Part shown: piece after piece, positions 1 to 5,821 of the stretch
Layout: each line of letters opens with the position of its first letter
Position numbering within the stretch: the stretch's first letter is position 1
Assembly (NCBI GenBank): GCA_016928525.1
Contig: JAFGKO010000314.1
Span: 1-8,652, forward strand
Source of the DNA: Anaerolineales bacterium
GTDB taxonomy: Bacteria > Chloroflexota > Anaerolineae > Anaerolineales > Villigracilaceae
Direction: 5' to 3'
Length of the DNA stretch: 8,652 nt
Program-made: the position numbers and the translations under genes
The notes under the pieces: generated by a model
Databases searched by the model: none
Told to the model about the DNA's origin: nothing
The model's input: only the letters and a program-made list of their open reading frames with translations

Positions 1-999
1 GCAATTGTGTACGGAAAATATGGGTTGCCAGATGTGCTTGAACTCAAGGATATAGAAAATCCCACTCCTCTCGACGATGAAGTTTTGGTAGAAGTTCATG
101 CGGCTTCCGTCAATGCGTATGATTGGCACTTCCTGACAGCAGACGTATTCCTAATCCGTTTGATGGGCGGCGGGTTGCTCAGACCGAAAAAGAAGACTCT
201 TGGAGCTGACATTGCTGGGAGGGTTGTTGCTGTCGGTAAAAACATCACCCGATTTCATCTAGGCGATGAAGTGTTCGGGAAGGCAAAAGGTGGCAGTGGC
301 GGTTTTGCTGAATATGTTTGTGCGCCTGAAAAGTCTCTAGAATTGAAACCAACGAATGTTTCTTTTGAGGAAGCGTCGACGGCCTCAATGGCAGCATTGA
401 CTGCGCTTCAGGGACTTCGTGACGAAGGACAAATTCAATCAGGTAACAAGGTTTTGATTCATGGCGCATCGGGGGGCGTAGGTACATTTGCCGTCCAAAT
501 TGCCAAATCATTCGAAGCAGAAGTGACTGCTGTATGTAGTTCAAGGAATGTGGACATAGCACGCTCAATTGGGGCTAACCATGTAATCGACTACACCCAT
601 GAAGACTTTACCCTAAATGGGGAGCTTTACGACCTGATTCTGGTTGCAAACGGAAATCGTTCGATTGATGAGTACAAGCAAGCATTAAAGCCAAACGGTA
701 TTTGTGTTTTGGCTGGTGGTGGAGGCGGTTCTATCCTCGAACTCATTGTAGGCATGTTCCAAGAGTGGTGGATTTCAAAAACCGAGAACAAGAAAATCGG
801 CTCCTTTCTTGCAAATATCAATCAAAAAGATTTAGCGTTTATGAAAGAACTTCTTGCATCTGGCAAAGTAAAGCCAGTCATCGATCGGTGCTATCCGTTG
901 CGTGACACAGCAGAAGCCCTTCGCTATATTGGCGCAGGACATGCCCAAGGAAAAATCGTTATAACTATGGAGCATGCCAGCAAAACCTACCCACGCTAA
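1..999 (+). CDS. MDR-family NAD(P)-dependent oxidoreductase (quinone oxidoreductase/alcohol dehydrogenase-like), 5' partial
   Basis: Probable cytoplasmic NAD(P)H-dependent reductase of the zinc-independent medium-chain dehydrogenase/reductase superfamily. The substrate cannot be read from the sequence. The frame is open from base 1 (Ala-Ile-Val-Tyr-Gly), matching the usual MKAIVY-type N-terminus, so only a few residues are missing at the window edge. GTG at 7 is therefore probably internal. 332 codons are visible, close to the full family length. The N-terminal GroES-like domain shows PDVLEL, ASVNAYDWH and GADIAGRVVAVG. The Rossmann nucleotide-binding loop HGASGGVG is at about 460-483, followed by FAVQIAK. 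No structural-zinc Cys cluster is seen, which fits the quinone-oxidoreductase branch. The C-terminus runs about ten residues past the usual GKIVIT end. The next gene begins 28 bases downstream on the same strand, suggesting an operon with the selenoprotein. Confidence 0.9.
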   Translation, partial: AIVYGKYGLPDVLELKDIENPTPLDDEVLVEVHAASVNAYDWHFLTADVFLIRLMGGGLLRPKKKTLGADIAGRVVAVGKNITRFHLGDEVFGKAKGGSGGFAEYVCAPEKSLELKPTNVSFEEASTASMAALTALQGLRDEGQIQSGNKVLIHGASGGVGTFAVQIAKSFEAEVTAVCSSRNVDIARSIGANHVIDYTHEDFTLNGELYDLILVANGNRSIDEYKQALKPNGICVLAGGGGGSILELIVGMFQEWWISKTENKKIGSFLANINQKDLAFMKELLASGKVKPVIDRCYPLRDTAEALRYIGAGHAQGKIVITMEHASKTYPR

Positions 1000-1027
1000 C
1001 ACCGGGTTGAAGAAAAGGATTAATGAA

Positions 1028-1921
1028 ATGGAAACACAACTTCAATACCAAGTAGATTCGTACCGCTTTCTGGACCGTGCGGTCAAAAAAATGGTGCGCT
1101 CGTGGATCAGAAGGGATACGCCGCGTGAGATTCCCTGGACGCCTTTGAAAAAATCATTGTCAGAAAGCACGGTGGCACTGGTCAGTTCTGCTGGGCTGGC
1201 CCTGAAAACAGATCAGCCTTTTGATCAGGAAGGCGAAAGGCGAAATCCCTGGTGGGGTGATCCGTCGTTCAGGGTGATACCACGTACGGCGAATGCAGAT
1301 GAATTGGAACTCTATCACCTGCATGTTGATCCCAGTCTCGTAGACCAGGATATCAACACCTTCTTCCCTTTGCAGCGGTTGCTAGAGCTTGAACAGCGCG
1401 GCGAAATTGGACGGTCGGCTGCAAATCATTACTCTTATATGGGGTACATTCTCCAGCCGCGGGAACTGTTGGAAAATAGTGTGCCGAACATGATCCAGCA
1501 CATGCAACAGGATGGCGTAGATGTTGCCCTGCTTGTACCCGTCTGACCGGTCTGCTGCTGGTCCGTAGGACTGGTTCAAAGAGCAATCGAAGCATCAGGG
1601 ATAAGCACCATCACGCTCTCCAGCATTCCCGACCTGATGCATGCCGTCAGTGTGCCGCGCCTGGCAGCCATCGAATATCCGCTGGGGTTTGTGCTGGGGC
1701 AACCAGGGGATCGGGATGGACAACTGGACGTTTTGCGTTCGACGCTCGCAGCGCTGGTTGAGATGACCTGGCCGGGCGAGGTCGCGCATCTTCCTTATGA
1801 GTGGCCTGCTTCCGCGCGAAGACTGAATGCCAATCCCCCTGTTCCACCACCAATAGGGAAGTATTTGCTAAAACACCCGTGGCAGATTCCGAATCTTCTC
1901 TCACGAAAGATTCCTGGATAA
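1028..1921 (+). CDS. GrdB/PrdB-like selenoprotein (glycine/sarcosine/betaine/D-proline reductase selenoprotein B family) with in-frame UGA (Sec)
   Basis: Probable cytoplasmic thiol/selenol redox protein of the GrdB/PrdB family; the substrate is unknown. The N-terminal part ends in ...VDVALLVPV just before TGA (1544-1546). The same frame continues without a stop to TAA at 1919-1921, giving PVCCWSVGLVQRAIEASGIS and then the family C-terminal half with PLGFVLGQPGD. The TGA falls on the first position of the UxxC motif, as known for GrdB and PrdB, so residue 173 of 297 is read as selenocysteine, with Cys176 and Cys177 following. A SECIS-like hairpin lies 18 nt downstream. I chose ATG 1028 because an AAAAGGAT sequence sits upstream and the ATG at 974 lies inside the previous gene. 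Starting at 974 would add 18 residues. At about 297 aa it is shorter than GrdB and closer to PrdB in type. The alternative is a nonsense pseudogene. No sel genes or GrdA/E partners are in the window. Confidence 0.82.
1547..1581 (+). promoter_or_regulatory. Candidate bacterial SECIS element directly downstream of the UGA codon
   Basis: Bases 1558-1564 (CTGGTCC) pair with 1568-1574 (GGACTGG) as a 7-bp stem with two G-U pairs, closing a three-base GTA loop at 1565-1567. The loop starts 18 nt after the UGA and its first base is G. This fits the published general model for bacterial SECIS elements: a small hairpin inside the coding region, a G among the first two loop bases, and a loop about 16-37 nt after the UGA. 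The stem also has to encode Cys-Trp-Ser-Val-Gly-Leu-Val. The fold was made by eye, without energy calculation. Confidence 0.6.
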
Positions 1922-1979
1922 GAATTCAGAAACCTTTGAGCTATGCGTTCAACCGAATGAAATACAAAAGGATAAGAAA

Positions 1980-3386
1980 ATGAAAAGAAAGAAAAGTGGA
2001 TTTTGGATCCTCCTGAGCATAATCATCATTGTCAACTTTGCGGTTGTCGGACTCAACTTGCTCGATCCTATGCCTGAAGGCGGGGAATACGAGGATGGGG
2101 TACTGCGGGTGTGGGTCACCTGGGGAGATAACCGCGATCAGATACAGCCCCTTTTCGATCGCTACACCCAGGAGACAGGTCAACCGGTCAAAGTAGCATC
2201 AAGGGTGAAACTTAACCAACTGGAGGAAGCTTTAGCCAGTGACACACTACCAGATGTTGTCATCTTTAGCAATAACATCCCAGTCGCATCCTATTACCAA
2301 CAAGGTTGGATCGAACCACTCGATCAATGGATTGAAGGAACTGGCATTGACATGGCTGACATTTACCCAGCACCCTTATCACAATGCAAATTGTATGATG
2401 GAAGCTACGCTTGTCTGCCCTGGGGGGCAGATGCATATGCCTTGTATTGGAACAAGGATTTGTTCGCCGCTGTCGGTCTCGATCCAGAGCAGCCTCCATC
2501 ATCGATGGAGGAACTGCTCGAGTACGCCGGGCAATTGAATGTCCGGGATGAAGCGGGGAGATTCAGTCAGGTTGGATTTATTCCTGATTACCCACGTTCA
2601 CGATTTGGTCTGTATGCGCACATGTTTGGCGGATCCTGGTTCGCTGAAGATAATAACAAGTTGATGGTCGACTCCCAGCCAATGATCGATGCCCTGAACT
2701 GGCAGTTACAGCCATACAAACAGATGGGAATCGCCGAAGCCGATCAATTTATCTCTTCCATTTATCCTTACAGTAATTCCAAACATGCAGTCTTTGGTGG
2801 AATCCGGATGAATTGCCAACAGTGTCATCGTTATGCGCCACCCAAGAAGAATATGCCCGAAAACGGTTTCTATGATGGAAAGATAGCCATGCTGGTAGAT
2901 GGTGAGTGGCAGTTGGATGCAAATTACATCTCTAACTTCAAGCCCGATCTGAATTATGGCGTAGCCCCATTTCCGGCCTCTGCTATTCATCCGGAACTGG
3001 CTAACAGCTCAATCATCCGGGGGCCAGTAGTTGTCATATCCACAAATACACAGGATAAAGTTGCCTCTGCAAACCTGTTAGCCTGGATGATGACACCGGA
3101 AACAATTGCTGAGTTGGCTTACTCCACCAATCTCCTTCCAACCAGTCACACGGCTGCGCAAGATTTGCGCTTCGAACAAATCCCGAACTTCCAGATGTTT
3201 ATGGATTTAGTGGCATCCCCTAATTCAAGTTCGGTCATTTCGACACAGAATAGCACTGAAGCCAATCAAGCACTGGCACAGGCTGAAAGGGATTTGTTGC
3301 ATGAAACTGGTGGCGATCCAGCGTTGTTATTCACTAGAATACAGACTGATTTTATGTCAGGATCAGAAATATCTTTCGGCAATTAA
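1980..3386 (+). CDS. ABC-type extracellular solute-binding protein (family 1, sugar/polyol-type), membrane anchored
   Basis: Extracytoplasmic substrate-capture protein of the family-1 (MalE/UgpB-type) ABC importers; the ligand is unknown but probably a carbohydrate. Residues 1-6 are basic (MKRKKS) and residues 8-28 are a hydrophobic helix. There is no lipobox Cys, so this is a signal peptide or uncleaved anchor. Fold landmarks are VLRVWVTWGD at 41-50, DTLPDVVIFSNN at 88-99, LPWGADAYALYWNKDLF at 146-162, GKIAMLVDGEWQL at 300-312 and RGPVVVIS at 347-354. At 468 aa the length is normal. Cys136/Cys145 may form a disulfide, and Cys279-x-x-Cys282-His283 is unusual for the family. ATG 1980 is preceded by AAAAGGATAAG. 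It lies 58 bases after the selenoprotein gene. No permease or ATPase genes are adjacent on either side, so its partners must be elsewhere or lost. Confidence 0.88.
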   Translation: MKRKKSGFWILLSIIIIVNFAVVGLNLLDPMPEGGEYEDGVLRVWVTWGDNRDQIQPLFDRYTQETGQPVKVASRVKLNQLEEALASDTLPDVVIFSNNIPVASYYQQGWIEPLDQWIEGTGIDMADIYPAPLSQCKLYDGSYACLPWGADAYALYWNKDLFAAVGLDPEQPPSSMEELLEYAGQLNVRDEAGRFSQVGFIPDYPRSRFGLYAHMFGGSWFAEDNNKLMVDSQPMIDALNWQLQPYKQMGIAEADQFISSIYPYSNSKHAVFGGIRMNCQQCHRYAPPKKNMPENGFYDGKIAMLVDGEWQLDANYISNFKPDLNYGVAPFPASAIHPELANSSIIRGPVVVISTNTQDKVASANLLAWMMTPETIAELAYSTNLLPTSHTAAQDLRFEQIPNFQMFMDLVASPNSSSVISTQNSTEANQALAQAERDLLHETGGDPALLFTRIQTDFMSGSEISFGN

Positions 3387-3478
3387 GGCGTGCCATAATT
3401 ACCATTAATAAAAAGTAATTCTTTCTGCCATAAGGCAGTACATTACAATTCTATGAAGGTTTTCCACTAGGTGAATCG
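3387..3478 (+). promoter_or_regulatory. Intergenic leader of the GNAT gene: small hairpin, possible -10, good RBS
   Basis: CTGCC (3425-3429) and GGCAG (3434-3438) form a perfect 5-bp stem with an ATAA loop. AATTAC (3397-3402) and GTAATT (3415-3420) form a second, weaker inverted repeat. TGCCATAA occurs twice (3391-3398 and 3426-3433). TACAAT at 3444-3449 could be a -10 box, but no convincing -35 is seen. AGGTGA at 3469-3474 is a well-spaced ribosome binding site for ATG 3479. No T-run follows either hairpin, so I do not call a terminator. Confidence 0.3.
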
Positions 3479-3958
3479 ATGAACACAAATATTCGGAAAG
3501 CATCTGCGGAAGATTACGACTCCTTGTGTACCCTATTTGATAAGGTTGATGCGTTGCATCGTAACAATCTCCCTCATATTTTCATAAAACCAGATGGACC
3601 TGTTCGGGAATGTGATTACTATTTGGGGTTGATATCCGATGAAAATATTGGCCTGTTTGTTGCAGAATTAGATGGGAACGTTGTTGGTTTTGTCCATGTG
3701 ATCATCAAGGAAGCACCCGACATTCCTGTTTTTATCCAACGCCGGTATGCCGTTGTTGATAGCATACTTGTAGAATCGGCATTTCAAAAGCATGGGATTG
3801 GAAAATCGCTGATGGACAAGATGCAAGAATGGTCATTTTCAAAAGGCGCCGAATCAATTGAGTTAAACGTTTACGAATTTAACTCTAATGCAATCTCTTT
3901 CTATAAAAGACGTGGCTATAGAACTCTTAGCAGGAAAATGAGCAAAGAACTGAAATAA
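3479..3958 (+). CDS. GNAT-family N-acetyltransferase
   Basis: Cytoplasmic acetyl-CoA-dependent acyltransferase of the GNAT superfamily; the acceptor substrate cannot be predicted. At 159 aa the length is typical for a single domain. Acetyl-CoA-binding motif A is present as VDSILVESAFQKHGIGKSLM, where QKHGIG matches the Q/RxxGxG/A pyrophosphate loop. Motif B follows as LNVYEFNSNAISFYKRRGY, with the usual N...A..FY...GY pattern. The N-terminus (NIRKASAEDYDSLCTLF) is the normal first strand and helix. ATG 3479 has AGGTGA six bases upstream (counted from 3474 leaves four bases). The gene is monocistronic by spacing, 92 bases after the solute-binding protein and 74 bases from the converging recombinase gene. 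Confidence 0.9.
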   Translation: MNTNIRKASAEDYDSLCTLFDKVDALHRNNLPHIFIKPDGPVRECDYYLGLISDENIGLFVAELDGNVVGFVHVIIKEAPDIPVFIQRRYAVVDSILVESAFQKHGIGKSLMDKMQEWSFSKGAESIELNVYEFNSNAISFYKRRGYRTLSRKMSKELK

Positions 3959-3980
3959 TACCAGTTTGATGAATTCAAGA

Positions 3981-3992
3981 TATAACGTTATA
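3981..3992. repeat. Perfect 12-bp palindrome TATAACGTTATA
   Basis: TATAACGTTATA is identical to its reverse complement. It lies between the converging GNAT and recombinase genes, about 40 bases outside the recombinase stop codon. It could be a protein-binding site or an end-proximal site of the mobile element, but there is nothing else to assign it a role. Confidence 0.35.
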
Positions 3993-4021
3993 ATTCCGAT
4001 AGATACTTCATTTATCGAACG

Positions 4022-4065
4022 CCCCCGATTTGTTACGCTCCGCGAGCCCTATTCCCGTCGGGGCC
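4022..4065. other. Dyad-symmetric, tRNA-3'-end-like sequence at the recombinase 3' end; candidate attachment site
   Basis: CCCCGA (4023-4028) is the reverse complement of TCGGGG (4058-4063). Nested inside are GCTC (4037-4040) and GAGC (4044-4047). The two dyads have nearly the same centre, about 4042-4043, giving an imperfect palindrome of about 41 bp, the general form of serine-recombinase att sites. ATTCCCGTCGGGGCC (4051-4065) also reads like the T-arm and acceptor 3' strand of a tRNA. The rest of a tRNA is absent: no GGCCCCG 5' acceptor strand is found upstream. The stretch overlaps the last codons of the recombinase gene, giving its SGPDGNRARGA tail. Confidence 0.35.
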
Positions 4066-5604
4066 GCTGTTACTACTCTCTTGACAGAGAGTTCTCAATA
4101 CAGGCAGAAACGCAAAAGAAGGCTGCAGGGCCACAATTGCGGTTTCTCGCACAAAGATTGCTTCGATCGTGAGTCGGAGCAATCTTTTTTGTTCGATTGT
4201 CGTCACCTTGCTCCAGTTGGCTAACGCCGGCTGGAGTTTTTTGATGAGCGGTAGTGTAGCAGTGAAATTGAGTTCTTGCAAGGGTTGGACGAGATTTTCA
4301 ACCCTTTCTTTCTCACGCTCTACCACATCCTTCGTGACTTCGCCTCGGATGTAAAGCTCCTGCGCTCTTTGAAGCTGCGCTTCTGCTTCTTCCACACTCA
4401 AGGCGACAGCATCCGGGTTCACAGATTTTTCCCAGCGTCGAATAGCTTTCAACAGCAAACCAGCCACTTCCTTCTCCAAAGGGATCGCCTTTGGGCTGGG
4501 CTGCGAGCACATATCTCTGCGTTCGATCCGACCCGAATCTTTGTAAACGTGCGTGTTCCTCGGGTTCTGCGTCGAACCACGCATTGGGTATCCGCAGTTA
4601 CCGCAGAAGATCCTGCCGGTCAGCGGATAAATGCGCTGAGGTGTGCTGCCTCTCATCAAAGCGATCCCGGCAATCGCCCTGCGGATTTCCTGTGTCTCCT
4701 GGAAGACATCCTCAGAGATCAAGGCCGGGTGTCTCCCTGGATAGAGCGCCTGCAACCAGCGCGGCTTAGCATTGCCAAAGTAAGGGACCTTACCGGTGTA
4801 GAACACCTGGTTCAAGATACCGCGCACGAAATCTTTTGTGAAAGGACCAGGTTCCTTACGACCGCGGATACTTCTCTGCCGGTACGGCTGCTCGGTTCCA
4901 TCCGGTCCGATGAAGGTGGTCTGATTGAGCTGCTCGGCGATCACCACATCGTTCGGCGTATCGTTCATGTACAGGGCGAACGCCATCTGGACCGCCTTGC
5001 TATCAATGGGATGTGGCACCAGGATCTTCCCATCGCTCTTGTCAGGCTTGCCTACATCCGGACAGTAGCCTGGACCATTTGGATCGTCGTACCTGGAACA
5101 TTGCCCGCGGCAATACCCAAGCGGGATATTCCCGTTCCAGAAGCCATCCTTTGCCCGCTGGAGCTTGCCCTTGCGGGTTTCCTGGCGGAGATTGTCGATG
5201 TAGATCTCGGCCAACATTCCCAGCATGGTCAGGGTTAGCTTACCCCAGGGGGTGGTAAAGTCAAGCCGCTCCTGAACCGAGACGAAGGTCACTTTGCGGT
5301 TGTTCAACTGGTCCAGGGCGTTGAGCAACCCACTCAGGTGACGGTAGAAGCGGCCGATCTTGTCCACCACGACAACATCGAACTTGCCTTCCCTGGCATC
5401 TTCCATCAACCGGATCAGTTCAGGTCTTTGGCTATCCTTCTTGGCCAAGATGCCGGCATCTGTGTAGATGTGGACCAGTTTCCAGTCTCGCTCAGATGCA
5501 TACTTGCGGATGTTGTTTTCCTGGGCATCCAGGCTGAAACCATCCACCTGCTCTCGCATCGACACGCGCCGATAGCCGACAGCGCGCATTGAAAATGTTG
5601 TCAT
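4033..5604 (-). CDS. Large serine recombinase (resolvase/invertase N-terminal, recombinase and zinc-ribbon domains)
   Basis: Site-specific DNA recombinase that would cut and rejoin DNA through a phosphoserine link to move an element. At 523 aa it has the full large-serine-recombinase layout. The catalytic domain is about 1-140, with YRRVS and nucleophile Ser15, Arg13, Asp49 and Arg60. VVVDKIGRFYRH at 78-89 carries Arg85 and Arg88. The long helix E runs into a Cys-bearing linker (Cys165, Cys169, Cys181). The recombinase domain is about 195-325, with PGRHPALIS at 289-297. The zinc ribbon has FCGNCGYPM (Cys334, Cys337) and Cys366. A charged coiled-coil segment spans about 400-445. Gly84 stands where the family has Asp (D67 of Tn3/gamma-delta resolvase), so activity is uncertain. 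ATG 5604 is preceded by AAAGGAGA (5613-5620 on the minus strand). The C-terminal tail is encoded by an att-like sequence. It is divergent from the XRE fragment. Confidence 0.92.
   Translation of the reverse strand: MTTFSMRAVGYRRVSMREQVDGFSLDAQENNIRKYASERDWKLVHIYTDAGILAKKDSQRPELIRLMEDAREGKFDVVVVDKIGRFYRHLSGLLNALDQLNNRKVTFVSVQERLDFTTPWGKLTLTMLGMLAEIYIDNLRQETRKGKLQRAKDGFWNGNIPLGYCRGQCSRYDDPNGPGYCPDVGKPDKSDGKILVPHPIDSKAVQMAFALYMNDTPNDVVIAEQLNQTTFIGPDGTEQPYRQRSIRGRKEPGPFTKDFVRGILNQVFYTGKVPYFGNAKPRWLQALYPGRHPALISEDVFQETQEIRRAIAGIALMRGSTPQRIYPLTGRIFCGNCGYPMRGSTQNPRNTHVYKDSGRIERRDMCSQPSPKAIPLEKEVAGLLLKAIRRWEKSVNPDAVALSVEEAEAQLQRAQELYIRGEVTKDVVEREKERVENLVQPLQELNFTATLPLIKKLQPALANWSKVTTIEQKRLLRLTIEAIFVRETAIVALQPSFAFLPVLRTLCQESSNSGPDGNRARGA
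4153..4190 (+). terminator. Terminator-like inverted repeat with T-run, inside the recombinase 3' coding region
   Basis: AAAGATTGCT (4153-4162) is the perfect reverse complement of AGCAATCTTT (4178-4187). Pairing continues inward with T-G, C-G, G-C, A-T and T-G, giving about 15 pairs around a five-base loop (4168-4172). Six Ts (4185-4190) end the plus-strand copy, as in a Rho-independent terminator. It would stop plus-strand transcription from the GNAT side running antisense into the recombinase gene. It encodes recombinase residues about 473-484 on the other strand, so it may also be chance. Confidence 0.4.
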
Positions 5605-5631
5605 ACAATTTTTCTCCTTTCTATGCGGGGC

Positions 5632-5667
5632 TATAATTCGGTAAAACCATTCTATCGCACGAAGGAG
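5632..5667 (+). promoter_or_regulatory. Candidate -10 box and RBS for the XRE fragment
   Basis: TATAAT at 5632-5637 is a consensus -10 hexamer. The -35 position (about 5609-5614) is a poor, T-rich match and lies next to the recombinase ribosome binding site (5613-5620) on the opposite strand. AAGGAG at 5662-5667 sits six bases before ATG 5674. The 69-base space between the recombinase and the XRE fragment therefore holds divergent start signals. Confidence 0.45.
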
Positions 5668-5673
5668 ACGTAC

Positions 5674-5820
5674 ATGTCAGAATCGATGGGCAAACGAGTT
5701 AATTATGCCCGCAGGCAGAAGGTTGATCTGTTTGCATTCGCCGAAAGGATCAATGAATTGCTGGCCGAAAGGAACCTGTCGATGCGTGCTGCTGCGCTGA
5801 ACGCCGGGCTCGATCACTAG
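5674..5820 (+). pseudogene. Truncated XRE-type helix-turn-helix regulator (N-terminal 48 residues)
   Basis: Probably the start of a small DNA-binding repressor that once controlled the neighbouring recombinase region. ATG 5674 has a strong AAGGAG site. The product, MSESMGKRVN...FAERINELLAERNLSMRAAALNAGLDH, contains the first helices of an XRE/Cro-type HTH and then stops at TAG 5818-5820. Intact proteins of this type continue through the recognition helix for tens more residues. Reading past the TAG gives Ala-Val-Arg, which resembles the expected Gln-Ala-Val-Arg continuation. I therefore infer a CAG-to-TAG change next to a rearrangement breakpoint at about 5829. Beyond that the DNA belongs to the second recombinase on the other strand. 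It is divergent from the intact recombinase gene. Confidence 0.6.
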
Positions 5821-5821
5821 G

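Noticed and set aside
1353..1595. 80-aa minus-strand gene spanning the UGA
   Set aside because: It is antisense to the strongly family-like selenoprotein frame and shows no motif of its own.
1637..1921. Separate 94-aa gene starting at ATG 1637
   Set aside because: It is in the same frame as the sequence before TGA 1544 and is the C-terminal half of the selenoprotein; ATG 1637 is an internal Met without an RBS.
3996..4070. Complete tRNA gene at the recombinase 3' end
   Set aside because: Only the 3' part resembles a tRNA; no 5' acceptor strand, D-arm or anticodon arm can be drawn upstream.
4276..5238. 320-aa plus-strand open frame opposite the recombinase
   Set aside because: It is the antisense of a recombinase with complete motifs, has no RBS and shows no recognisable domain.
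5750..5818. Minus-strand reading beyond the recombinase remnant into the XRE fragment
   Set aside because: These residues are only the antisense of the XRE coding sequence; recombinase similarity stops at about 5829.
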